This document shows, piece by piece, positions 36,714 through 46,071 of a stretch of DNA of 47,863 nt. How positions within the stretch are numbered: the stretch's first letter is position 1; the number at the start of each line of letters is the position of its first letter. The translations under genes and the position numbers were made by a program. A model generated the notes under the pieces. The model was given only the letters and a program-made list of their open reading frames with translations, ran no database searches and had not been told where the DNA came from. Source of the DNA: Gemmatimonadota bacterium (GTDB taxonomy: Bacteria; Gemmatimonadota; Gemmatimonadetes; Gemmatimonadales; Gemmatimonadaceae); NCBI GenBank assembly GCA_031127095.1, contig JARIEX010000009.1:1-47863 (forward strand). The letters are read 5' to 3'.

Positions 36714-38087
36714 ATGACTGACGCGCGCCCGCCGCGCGAGGTGCGGGCGTACCGGGCGTGGGGTGCCGCACGGCATCTGGCGGGAGGCGTGCGCGATCCG
36801 GCTTTCCGCGATCTCGTCCAGCGCATCGACGGTGGCCCGTTGCACCGCTGTCCACCCGTGGTGCTGCTGGTGGATGGGGCCGAGGCGTTCCGCGTGATGA
36901 TGCAGGCCATCGATGACGCGCGCGAGGAGGTGCTGCTGGAGACCTACATCCTGCGCGACGACACGTTGGGCACCTCGGTGCAGCAGGCGCTCGTGCGCGC
37001 CGCCGCCCGCGGCCTGCGGGTGTGCGTGCTGGCCGACGCGGTGGGTTCGATCGGGACCGACGACGACTTCTGGCGGGGGCTGACCGATTACGGCGTAACC
37101 GTGCGGCTCTTTCACCGCGTGTGGCAGCATCCGCTCGAGATGCTGCGACGGGATCACCGCAAACTCCTGGTGTGCGATCGCGCACTCGCCTTTACCGGGG
37201 GCATGAACGTCGGCACGGAGTACGGGTCGTCGATCCTGCATCACGAGGGCGCGTGGCGCGACACGTTCGTGCAGGTGGAAGGGTCGGTGGCGCGTGAACT
37301 GGCGGCCGTGTTTGCCGAAGGGTGGGACCGCGCCCGCGGACCGGCGCTCCCCGGGTTGGAGTATGTGAGCTGGGCCGAGTTGGACACGACGCCGTCGCTG
37401 CAGCTGCGCGTGCGGCCCCCGGCCTTTCCGTTGCCATTCGCGCTCCCGCACGCGGTGCAGCGCCAGTTGGGGCGGCGGCGCGACCGGCGTCGTGGCCGCC
37501 TGGTGCGGCGTGTGATCGAGACGGCCACCCCCGACGATCGCGCCGTCCTCGTGCTCGACCCCCGCCCCGGTCGTGGTCAGCGCGAAATGCTCGGCGTCAT
37601 TGCCGCGCTGCTGGGCGGCGCGCGCGAGCGGTTGTGGATTACCACGCCGTACTTTGCCCCACCCACGCGCGCGCTGTCGCTGCTCACCGCGGCGGCACGC
37701 CGTGGCGTCGATGTGCGGCTGCTGCTGCCCAGCGCACGCACGGACGTGCCGATCGTGCGGCACGCGGCGCACGGCGCGTACGCCACGCTGCTGGCGGCCG
37801 GGGTACGCGTGTTCGAGTATGAACGTGCCACCCTGCACGCCAAGACAATGGTGGTGGACGGCTACGCGTCGCTGATCGGATCGTCGAATCTCGACTTCCG
37901 GTCGTTCTGGTTGAACGCCGAGTGCAACGTGCTGGTGCTCGACGGCGCGTGCGGAGCGGCCGTGGACGACACCTTCCAACAGGATCTCACCACCAGCCGT
38001 GAGATCACCGCCGCCGCGTGGCGCGCACGCACCATGCCGCACCGGCTCCTCGATGCGGTGGCGCGCGGGATGCGCTGGGCCCTCTAA
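36714..38087 (+). CDS. Phospholipase-D-type cardiolipin synthase, ClsB-like
   Basis: The 457 residues have two HKD motifs: HRKLLVCDRALAFTGGMNVGTEYG (His near 147) and HAKTMVVDGYASLIGSSNLDFRSFWLNAE (His near 375). Both His-Lys-Asp sets are intact, so it should be active, joining phospholipids to make cardiolipin. No N-terminal transmembrane helices are present, which is like ClsB and unlike ClsA. The first 60 residues are basic. The divergent gene starts 8 bp away, so the promoter of each must lie inside the other's coding sequence unless a later start is used. Confidence 0.9.
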   Translation: MTDARPPREVRAYRAWGAARHLAGGVRDPAFRDLVQRIDGGPLHRCPPVVLLVDGAEAFRVMMQAIDDAREEVLLETYILRDDTLGTSVQQALVRAAARGLRVCVLADAVGSIGTDDDFWRGLTDYGVTVRLFHRVWQHPLEMLRRDHRKLLVCDRALAFTGGMNVGTEYGSSILHHEGAWRDTFVQVEGSVARELAAVFAEGWDRARGPALPGLEYVSWAELDTTPSLQLRVRPPAFPLPFALPHAVQRQLGRRRDRRRGRLVRRVIETATPDDRAVLVLDPRPGRGQREMLGVIAALLGGARERLWITTPYFAPPTRALSLLTAAARRGVDVRLLLPSARTDVPIVRHAAHGAYATLLAAGVRVFEYERATLHAKTMVVDGYASLIGSSNLDFRSFWLNAECNVLVLDGACGAAVDDTFQQDLTTSREITAAAWRARTMPHRLLDAVARGMRWAL

Positions 38088-38282
38088 AACTCGTGTGCCG
38101 GCATGTGCTGTGCGGGATTCCCCGACAGGGCGGACCGAACTCCCCGATAGAGCGCGGCCGCAGAACAGGCGACCATTGTTCCGTGCCGGTTGCTGCGCGG
38201 AACTGACTCCCTGGAGAGTCGGTGTGTCCGTGCCGATGGCACAGTCCGCCCACTGCGCCTGCTGCTCGAGGATTTTTCGGCC

Positions 38283-39203
38283 ATGATAGTATCTGCACCC
38301 GACGCTGGGTCGCCTCCGGACGTGGTACCCGACATTCCGAACGGGCCGGTCCTGCTGGCGTGCGACAGGGCGCCCGCCTCCAGCGAGGCGCTGTGCAACG
38401 CCGGACGTCTCGCCGCGGCGGCGTTCGGTGGTCCGCTGCAGGTGCTGGGCGTGTGTGAACCCACCCCCGGCGTCGCCGCCGGCATGGACGTCTTGCCGGT
38501 GCCGGCCGGACTCGATGAAGCCCGTCGCGTGGCGATGGTGGACGATGTGCAACGGGCGATTGCAGTGGCAGCGGCCGGCGACCGGTCATGGCCGGTCGAG
38601 GTGGTTCTTGGTTCGCCGGCGCGGACACTGGCGGCGGAAGCGGCCCGGCGTCACGCGTCGATGCTCGTGATGGGGATCGGGCGACACAATCCGCTGGATC
38701 GCCTGTTCGGTACCGAGACCACGCTGGCCACGTTGCGGGAATCGCCGGTTCCGGTGCTGGCGGTGGGGCCGAGTTTTCCCGCCATGCCGCAACATGCGGT
38801 GGTCGGGATGGATTTCAGTGCGGCGAGCGTGCAGGCTGCCCGACTCGCCGCGCGGCTGATTGCCCCGGAGGGACGGCTCACCCTCGTGCATGTCCGTCCG
38901 CGCTTCGAACATCCATCCACCGACTGGCAGCTGTGGGACGCCGACTACGGCCGCACGCTGCCGTCGCTGTTCGATCAGGTGCGCGCGCAGCTCGATGCGC
39001 CCGACACGATGCTGGTGGAAACGGTGACGGTGCGCGGTGACCCGGCGTCGTCGTTGCTCTCGTACATGCAGCAGTCGCAGGCGGAATTGCTTGCCGTGGG
39101 CACCCAGCGCCATGGCTTTCTGGAGCGCCTCGTGGTGGGCTCCGTGGCCACGCGTGTGCTGCGCGCGGCGCGACGCGGCGTGCTGGCGGTCCCGGCGGCG
39201 TAA
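38283..39203 (+). CDS. Tandem universal stress protein (two UspA domains)
   Basis: The 306 residues form two UspA domains. The first spans about 20-155 (GPVLLACDRAPASSEALCNAGRLA...MLVMGIGRHNPLDRLFGTETTLATLRESPVPVLAVGP) and the second about 165-305 (HAVVGMDFSAASVQAARLAARLIAPEGRLTLVHVRP...ELLAVGTQRHGFLERLVVGSVATRVLRAARRGVLAVPA). Both have the ATP-binding-type G-x2-G-x9-G(S/T) region in variant form (GIGRHNPLDRLFGTETT; GTQRHGFLERLVVGSVAT). The ATG at 38283 follows GAGG; the 195-bp gap before it, after the PLD gene, holds a small GACTC-CCTGGA-GAGTC hairpin but nothing I can name. Confidence 0.88.
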   Translation: MIVSAPDAGSPPDVVPDIPNGPVLLACDRAPASSEALCNAGRLAAAAFGGPLQVLGVCEPTPGVAAGMDVLPVPAGLDEARRVAMVDDVQRAIAVAAAGDRSWPVEVVLGSPARTLAAEAARRHASMLVMGIGRHNPLDRLFGTETTLATLRESPVPVLAVGPSFPAMPQHAVVGMDFSAASVQAARLAARLIAPEGRLTLVHVRPRFEHPSTDWQLWDADYGRTLPSLFDQVRAQLDAPDTMLVETVTVRGDPASSLLSYMQQSQAELLAVGTQRHGFLERLVVGSVATRVLRAARRGVLAVPAA

Positions 39204-39242
39204 CACGCCGGCCGGCGGCACACACGCCACCGGTGACGACGG

Positions 39243-40256
39243 CTAGAACATCCGCACGTTGATGTAGCGCTTGGGATTGCGGCGGACGTCGTTTACGAGC
39301 GCGCGCAATTCGCGTAGCAGTGAATCACTTTGCTGATACAGCGCGGGATCGTTCACCAGCAGGCCGAGCGTGCCGCGGCCGCCGTTCACTTTGGCGAGCA
39401 CCGAATCGGCGCGCGCGGTGGCGCTGGCCAGTCGTCCTTCGGTGCGATCGAGCCCCTCGGCCACGGCACGCAGCCGCGAGGTCGCTGCAAGCAGCTCCCG
39501 GGCGGCCGACTGCGAGTTCGCCACGATCTGCTGCAGTTCGCCGCGGCTGGTGGCCGAGTCAATGCGGCTCGAGAACGCATTCAGATTGGCGGCGGCCGCG
39601 TTGACCGTGGTGAGTCCCCGTTGCACATCGCCACTGATGCGGTCGAGATTTTTGGACTGCTGCTGTACGGTGATCGCCAGTTCGCCGGAGAGCGTGGCGA
39701 AGTTGCGGATTGATTCGCGCAGTTCACGCGCGGCCTGATCGTCGAACGCCACCTGCACGCGGTCGGCCACCTTGGCCACGTCGCCGGCGATGCGGCCGGC
39801 GACTGAGGTGAGCTGCGCGATGTCGGGGAGCACGGCACCGGCGAGGGTATCGCCGGTGGTGCGTGCTTCCGCGATGGCCGCGCGCAGTTCGCGGTCGGCC
39901 GGTACGCCTGCGGCATCGGTAATCGTGGCCTGCCATTCCCCGAACAGACTCGACGCCGTGAGGAGCACGACAGGATCGGCGGGGAGGTCGATGCCGCGCT
40001 CCATGCCGAGCCGGAGTACCACCCACCCGCGCTCCCCCAGCGCGATCGATTCGATCTGCCCTGAGCGGACGCCGCGGATGACCACCGGATTGCCGAGGGC
40101 CACCCCGCCGACGTCGCGGGTGCGGGCGACGAGGTGCCGGGTCTTCCCGCTGAGATCGGCCTGCTTGAGCCAAAGCACCGTACCGATGAGCACGATGGTG
40201 ACCACCAGCACGGTGGCGCCCACCACGAAATCGCTGACGCGTCGGGACGTGGTCAT
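39243..40256 (-). CDS. MCE/MlaD-type phospholipid-binding protein
   Basis: The 337 residues comprise one N-terminal transmembrane anchor (FVVGATVLVVTIVLIGTVLWL), an MCE domain (about 38-115: LVARTRDVGGVALGNPVVIRGVRSGQIESIALGERGWVVLRLGM) and a long helical tail. The tail has repeated heptad-like segments (NFATLSGELAITVQQQSKNLDRISGDVQRGLTTVNAAAANLNAF...), likely a trimer- or hexamer-forming coiled coil. The C-terminus has the GTLGLLVNDPALYQQSDSLLRELRALVNDVRRNPKRYINVRMF ending common in MlaD-like proteins. Such proteins carry lipid between membranes with an MlaE permease, encoded 32 bp upstream here. Confidence 0.9.
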   Translation of the reverse strand: MTTSRRVSDFVVGATVLVVTIVLIGTVLWLKQADLSGKTRHLVARTRDVGGVALGNPVVIRGVRSGQIESIALGERGWVVLRLGMERGIDLPADPVVLLTASSLFGEWQATITDAAGVPADRELRAAIAEARTTGDTLAGAVLPDIAQLTSVAGRIAGDVAKVADRVQVAFDDQAARELRESIRNFATLSGELAITVQQQSKNLDRISGDVQRGLTTVNAAAANLNAFSSRIDSATSRGELQQIVANSQSAARELLAATSRLRAVAEGLDRTEGRLASATARADSVLAKVNGGRGTLGLLVNDPALYQQSDSLLRELRALVNDVRRNPKRYINVRMF

Positions 40257-40288
40257 GGCGAAGTGTACATGGTGTAGTCCGGTCTACG

Positions 40289-41125
40289 TTAGCGGATGGT
40301 CCGGCCGGTGAGCCACACGAGCGCCCAGAAGGCATCGAGCACGAGAATCATCACGGCGGATACCACGACGGCGCGCGTTGCACTGCGCCCCACGCCCTGC
40401 GCCCCGCCTTGCGTGTTGAGCCCGGCGCGGCAGCCGATCAGCGCCACCGCGGCGCCGAAGCTCGCCGATTTCACGAGACCGTAGCGCACGTCGAAGTCGG
40501 TGAAGAAAATGCGGACGCCTTTGAGAAACTGGGGCGTGGTGATGTCGAGTAACGCGAGCGACGCGCCCCATCCCGACAACAGCCCGACCAGCATGGCCAC
40601 TCCCACGACGATCGGAAACATCAGGGTGGAGGCGAGCACCCGCGGCACCACGAGATGACTCATCGGATCGAAGGTGAGTGTCTCGAGGGCGTCGATCTGT
40701 TCGGTGACGCGCATCGTGCCAAGTTCCGCCGCGATGTTGGCACCCACGCGGCCGGCAAGCGCGAGTCCGGTGAGCACCGGGGCCAGCTCGAGCGTGATGG
40801 TCTTCTGCACGAGCGTGCCGACGAAGTACGGCGGGACGAGGTCGCCGACGGAATAGCTGGCCAGCAGGGCCAGCACGATGCCGGTGAAGAGCGCGATGAA
40901 GATGCCGATGGGGAGTGATTCCACCCCCAGGATTCGGGCGTGGAGGGAAAACTCGGGCATCCACGTGGCGGTATCACCGGCGGCCCGCGCGGTGGCCATC
41001 ACGAAGCGCCCGCCGCCACCGATCTGCTCGAACAACGAGCGCGTGACGCGCCCGACGGCGGCAATGGCGCGCCGTCCGGCGCCGTGGGCCGCGTGTGCGG
41101 TGGGGTCCGTGGCGGGAGCTGTCAT
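40289..41125 (-). CDS. mlaE: MlaE-type ABC transporter permease
   Basis: The 278-residue permease matches MlaE/YrbE: FALFTGIVLALL-type helices, GTLVQKTITLELAPVLTGLALAGRVGANIAAELGTMRVTEQIDALETLTFDPMSHLVVPRVLASTLMFPIVV (the conserved EQIDAL coupling helix), and VKSASFGAAVALIGCRAGLNTQGGAQGVGRSATRAVVVS. The ATG at 41125 overlaps the stop of the DUF4010 gene (ATGA); 41131 (MGM) is an alternative, and the 372-residue track version is shadow at its N-terminus. It needs an MlaF ATPase, and none is encoded between mlaE and mlaD or elsewhere in the window. Confidence 0.92.
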   Translation of the reverse strand: MTAPATDPTAHAAHGAGRRAIAAVGRVTRSLFEQIGGGGRFVMATARAAGDTATWMPEFSLHARILGVESLPIGIFIALFTGIVLALLASYSVGDLVPPYFVGTLVQKTITLELAPVLTGLALAGRVGANIAAELGTMRVTEQIDALETLTFDPMSHLVVPRVLASTLMFPIVVGVAMLVGLLSGWGASLALLDITTPQFLKGVRIFFTDFDVRYGLVKSASFGAAVALIGCRAGLNTQGGAQGVGRSATRAVVVSAVMILVLDAFWALVWLTGRTIR

Positions 41126-42405
41126 GCCCATCCGATCCAGAGTCCCACGCCGCTGCCAGCGGCGAGGGCACCCAGGCCGATCGCGACGCGGGAACGGTAC
41201 TGGGGCGCCCCCAGCGCGAGCGCCATGGTGCACTTGAGCGCCGTGTTCGACAGTACGCCGATGCCGATCGCCGTGGCTGCGGTCGCGACGTGGCCGGGAT
41301 CGGCCCCGTAGCGCGTCATCGAGACGGTGAGGGCGTCCACGTCGGTGAGGCCGAGCAGCGTGGCGGACACCAACACACCGGTGGTGCCCACCGTGGACTG
41401 GACCCACGCAATGGCCGTGAGCACCACCTGAAAGGCGACGGCCATCTGGAGCGAGGAGACGAGGCCGAGCGGATTCTGTCCCGCGTCGGGCACGGTGGTC
41501 GCATGACTCGTGGGGTGCTCGCGCGATTGGCCGGCCCGCCAGATGCCGACGCCGATGAGCGCCAGTCCGGCCACGAATGGTGGGAGCAGGATGGGGACCG
41601 CGGCGCGCGCGACTGCTGGCCTCAGCATGGCGGAGATGACGAAAATGCGGGGCAGCAGCACCGTGCAGGCCGCGACCACGCCGAGGGCGAGGGGCACCGC
41701 GAGGGCGGGGTCGGTGCGGCTGCGCCGGCTGAAGGTGAGCGTGACGGCCGTTGACGACACCAGTCCGCCGAGCAACCCCGTCACGCCGAGTCCACGGGTT
41801 TCGCCGATCACGCGCCGCGCGATGTAGCCGGCGAAGTTGAGTCCGGAAAAGAGGAGGACCACCGTCCAGAGCTGCCGCGGCTGGAATGACCCGTATGGGC
41901 CGTAGGCGCCCGCTGGCAGCAGCGGCAGGATCACAAGGGCCAGCACCGCAAACTGGAGCGCGGCGCGCAGTTCATGCGCCGCGACACGCCGCAACACGGT
42001 GTGCAGCGTGGACTTCTCGGCCAGCAACAGCACGCACACGGCCGCCGCCGCGCTGGCTTCCGATCGGTGCCCCAGCCCCGACGTGGCCCCCATAGTGGCC
42101 ACGAGGATGGCGGCCACCTCGGTGGTGCCGTCGGTGGTGGTGCCCGGGCGACGCAGCGCGGCGGTGTAGGCCGCGATCGGGAAGAGCGCTGCGGCGGCGA
42201 GGATCACGGCGGCGAGCACCGGCTGCCCGTCGCGGAGAAACCACCCGCCGAAGCCCCCGATCACCCCGAGTAACGTGAACGTGCGGACCCCGGCGAAGCG
42301 TCCGTCGGGGCCGGTGGTGTGTCCCGACCATTCCCGCTCGACGCCCACCGCCAGTCCGACGAGCGCGGACACGAGGAGGTCCAGGGCGAGAGGCAGATCA
42401 AGCAT
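41122..42405 (-). CDS. MgtC/SapB plus DUF4010 membrane protein
   Basis: This is an inner-membrane protein of 427 residues with about 11-12 hydrophobic helices. The N-terminal part (LALDLLVSALVGLAVGVEREW...RFAGVRTFTLLGVIGGFGGWFL) matches the MgtC/SapB region. The rest (LRAALQFAVLALVILPLLPAGAYGPYGSFQPRQLWTVVLLFSGLNFAGYIARRVIG...GLLGGLVSSTAVTLTFSRRS) matches DUF4010. Function of this fusion is not known; MgtC alone has roles in Mg2+ stress and virulence in other bacteria. Its stop overlaps mlaE, so it is translationally coupled to lipid transport. It is divergent from the ArsR-fusion gene. Confidence 0.85.
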   Translation of the reverse strand: MLDLPLALDLLVSALVGLAVGVEREWSGHTTGPDGRFAGVRTFTLLGVIGGFGGWFLRDGQPVLAAVILAAAALFPIAAYTAALRRPGTTTDGTTEVAAILVATMGATSGLGHRSEASAAAAVCVLLLAEKSTLHTVLRRVAAHELRAALQFAVLALVILPLLPAGAYGPYGSFQPRQLWTVVLLFSGLNFAGYIARRVIGETRGLGVTGLLGGLVSSTAVTLTFSRRSRTDPALAVPLALGVVAACTVLLPRIFVISAMLRPAVARAAVPILLPPFVAGLALIGVGIWRAGQSREHPTSHATTVPDAGQNPLGLVSSLQMAVAFQVVLTAIAWVQSTVGTTGVLVSATLLGLTDVDALTVSMTRYGADPGHVATAATAIGIGVLSNTALKCTMALALGAPQYRSRVAIGLGALAAGSGVGLWIGWA

Positions 42406-42490
42406 TCCGGCAATGGTAGCACGGCCACGCGGTGGCGACAGGGGCGAATCCCCGACTTGACCGTGGGAACCGCCCTCGGTTTGCGGGGGC

Positions 42491-42525
42491 TATCCTTTCA
42501 TCCGGATACCCGGATATATTATCCG
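42491..42525. promoter_or_regulatory. Likely operator of the ArsR-methyltransferase and ahcY unit
   Basis: CGGATA-TAT-TATCCG (42511-42525) is a perfect inverted repeat that ends one base before the ATG. TCCGGATA (42501-42508) and TATCC (42491-42495) add further half sites in the same phase. The AT-rich centre could also be the -10 region. Arrays like this are typical of ArsR-family operators. Autoregulation is inference. Confidence 0.7.
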
Positions 42526-42526
42526 A

Positions 42527-43507
42527 ATGACGTCGCCCCGCCTCGCCATCCACGACCATATGGTCGAGCTCGCCGATGCCACCCGGTGTCGGTTGCTGGG
42601 CGCGCTGGAGCGGCAGGAGCTGACGGTCGGGGAGCTCGCCACCGCCCTCCAGCTCCCCCAGAGCACGGTGAGCCGGCATCTCAAGATTCTGGCCGACGAG
42701 CACTGGATCGCTTCGCGGGCCGAGGGAGCGAGCCGCTGGTACCGCCGCAATCCGGGGCTCGACGCCGACATGCGCGCGCTCTGGGAGCTGGTGCGGACGG
42801 CGATGGGCAGTACGCCCGCGACGTTGCAGGACGCAGCCCGCATTGACGCGGTGATCGCGGCCCGTCGCGCCGGCACGCAGGCGTTCTTCGCCACGGCCAG
42901 CGCCGAATGGGATGCCCTGCGTGACCGCATGTTCGGTGCGCGCGCGGATGTGAGCGCCGCCCTGGCGCTGCTGGACGACGCCCTGGTCGTGGGCGACCTG
43001 GGCTGCGGCACCGGTGCCCTGGCGGCGGCGCTCGCCCCACACGTGGCGCACGTGTACGCCGTGGATGCGTCGCCGGCCATGCTGTCAGCGGCGTCCTCGC
43101 GCCTCGCGGGGTGCCACAACGTCACGCTGTCCGAAGGCACGCTTGAAGCACTGCCGTTGGGCGATGCGTCGCTCGATGCCGCGGTGCTGATGCTCGTGTT
43201 GCACCATGTGGCCGACCCGCTCCGCGCATTACGTGACGTGCGGCGCGTGCTGCGCCCCAACGGCCGACTGCTGATCGCCGATATGCGTCCGCACACGCAG
43301 GAGCGCTACCGCGAGCAGATGGGCCACGTTTGGCTCGGCTTCGATCCGCTCGAACTCACGGCGTGGCTGCACGACGCCGGTTTTACCGCTGTCCGGTATG
43401 TCCCGTTACCGGTGGATCGCGATGCCACCGGCCCCGCGTTGTTCTCCGCCACGGCACGCTGCGCCGTGGATGTCCGTTCCGACTCTTCCCACAGGAATCA
43501 CCCCTAG
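42527..43507 (+). CDS. ArsR-family regulator fused to a SAM-dependent methyltransferase domain (SahR-like)
   Basis: The 326 residues combine an ArsR winged helix (about 10-85: MVELADATRCRLLGALERQELTVGELATALQLPQSTVSRHLKILADEHWIASR) with a class I methyltransferase fold (VVGDLGCGTGALAAALAPHVAHVYAVDASPAML...LPLGDASLDAAVLMLVLHHVADPLRALRDVRRVLRPNGRLLIADMRPH). Fused regulators of this form beside ahcY resemble SahR, which senses S-adenosylhomocysteine; I expect the domain to act as a sensor rather than an enzyme. No metal-binding Cys pair of classical ArsR is seen. The ATG sits immediately after the palindrome, leaving no room for a ribosome binding site, so the mRNA may be leaderless. ahcY follows with no gap. 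Confidence 0.87.
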   Translation: MTSPRLAIHDHMVELADATRCRLLGALERQELTVGELATALQLPQSTVSRHLKILADEHWIASRAEGASRWYRRNPGLDADMRALWELVRTAMGSTPATLQDAARIDAVIAARRAGTQAFFATASAEWDALRDRMFGARADVSAALALLDDALVVGDLGCGTGALAAALAPHVAHVYAVDASPAMLSAASSRLAGCHNVTLSEGTLEALPLGDASLDAAVLMLVLHHVADPLRALRDVRRVLRPNGRLLIADMRPHTQERYREQMGHVWLGFDPLELTAWLHDAGFTAVRYVPLPVDRDATGPALFSATARCAVDVRSDSSHRNHP

Positions 43508-44998
<1,491 letters not shown>

Positions 44999-45035
44999 GA
45001 GCGCGGTGGTCGCGGTCCGTGATGGCTGTGCCAAT

Positions 45036-45065
45036 GCGGCGTCGCCCCACCCGGGGCGGCGCCGC
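45036..45065 (+). terminator. Hairpin terminator after ahcY
   Basis: GCGGCGTCGCCCC-ACCC-GGGGCGGCGCCGC forms a 13-bp stem with one G-U wobble and a 4-nt loop, 38 bp after the ahcY stop. No strong U-run follows. Confidence 0.65.
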
Positions 45066-45158
45066 GTTCGTCATGGTCCGCCGGTATACGGTCGGCCGGC
45101 CCGCGTCGCCGGCGCTCATGACCACGAACAACACACGGCGTCGCTGCTAGCTTTCCGC

Positions 45159-45974
45159 ATGGTCTCTTTCCGCTCGCTGTCTGCCGCTGCGCGCGCCTCC
45201 GGCGTGGTTGTCCCCGCCGTGTGGTCGACCGTGCGCCGCCGTGCCGTGCTCACGGCTTTCGCGCTGGGGCTCGGCGCGATGGGGGCGCCGCTCCCCGCGC
45301 AACAGCCACCGGCGGTACCGGAACCGGTGCTCATTGCCCCGGGGGATAGCACGCTGCGCAGTGGTCGCCTCACGGCCGACACGGCGCGTTTTGCGCTGAT
45401 CGCGTATCGCGGGACACAGCAGCAGCAGATCGGCAGCGTGATCGATGTGATCCGGTTCGAGATGCGGGGCGACGTGCCGGTACTGCACCGTGTGCTCACG
45501 GTGCAGCGCGGCATGGCGGCGCTGATCGATTCCACGATCACCGACGCCCGCACGATGGCGCCGCGCAATCACCGTACCGTCCAGCCGCAGCGCCGCATCG
45601 CGCTCGAGTTCACCGGCCGCCGCGTGAAAGGATCCCTCGGTCCAATCGATGTGCCGTCGCTGCCCATCGACACGACACTGGCGGTGGCCCCGTTTGACTC
45701 GGGGAACTGGGACCTGCTGGTACGCACTCTGCCGCTGGCAAAGGGGTACGCGGCCCGGTTTCGCGTATACGACACCGACAGCGGACTGCGGGAGTACCGC
45801 ATCGCGGTGACCGGGACCGCCACGGTGCTGGGCGAAGCGGCGCACGTGGTGATTTTTACGCTCGCTCCGGGGCGCGAGTCGGTGGTGTGGATCAGCACCA
45901 CATCGGGGCAGGTGCTCCAGGTGGAGACGATGATCGATGCCGAGACAATGCTGCGGCAGGTCCGCCAGCGCTGA
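45159..45974 (+). CDS. Secreted protein of unknown function, DUF3108-like
   Basis: The 271 residues from ATG 45159 begin with a signal-like segment (RRRAVLTAFALGLGAMGAPLPAQQ). The earlier start in the track lies across the ahcY terminator. The mature part (LRSGRLTADTARFALIAYRGTQQQQIGSVIDVIRFEMRGDVPVLHRVLTVQRG...PFDSGNWDLLVRTLPLAKGYAARFRVYDTDSGLREYRIAVTGTATV...ISTTSGQVLQVETMIDAETMLRQVRQR) is rich in beta-strands. It resembles periplasmic DUF3108-type proteins by eye. There is no catalytic motif I can point to. It is not clearly linked to its neighbours. Confidence 0.7.
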   Translation: MVSFRSLSAAARASGVVVPAVWSTVRRRAVLTAFALGLGAMGAPLPAQQPPAVPEPVLIAPGDSTLRSGRLTADTARFALIAYRGTQQQQIGSVIDVIRFEMRGDVPVLHRVLTVQRGMAALIDSTITDARTMAPRNHRTVQPQRRIALEFTGRRVKGSLGPIDVPSLPIDTTLAVAPFDSGNWDLLVRTLPLAKGYAARFRVYDTDSGLREYRIAVTGTATVLGEAAHVVIFTLAPGRESVVWISTTSGQVLQVETMIDAETMLRQVRQR

Positions 45975-46071
45975 CGGGGACGGAGCGGCGACCGCGACTA
46001 TTGTGTGCCCGCGACCGTCGTCGTACCATCGGGCGGTCACCCGGCCCCTTTCGCTCTCCCCGGACTCCTCC

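Noticed and set aside
36702-38552. 616-residue minus-strand ORF opposite the cardiolipin synthase
   Set aside because: Both HKD motifs are in the plus-strand gene; the opposite frame has no domain.
42406-43507. SAH riboswitch for ahcY
   Set aside because: The space before the ArsR-fusion start is filled by palindromes, and ahcY starts directly after the regulator stop, leaving no room for a riboswitch there.
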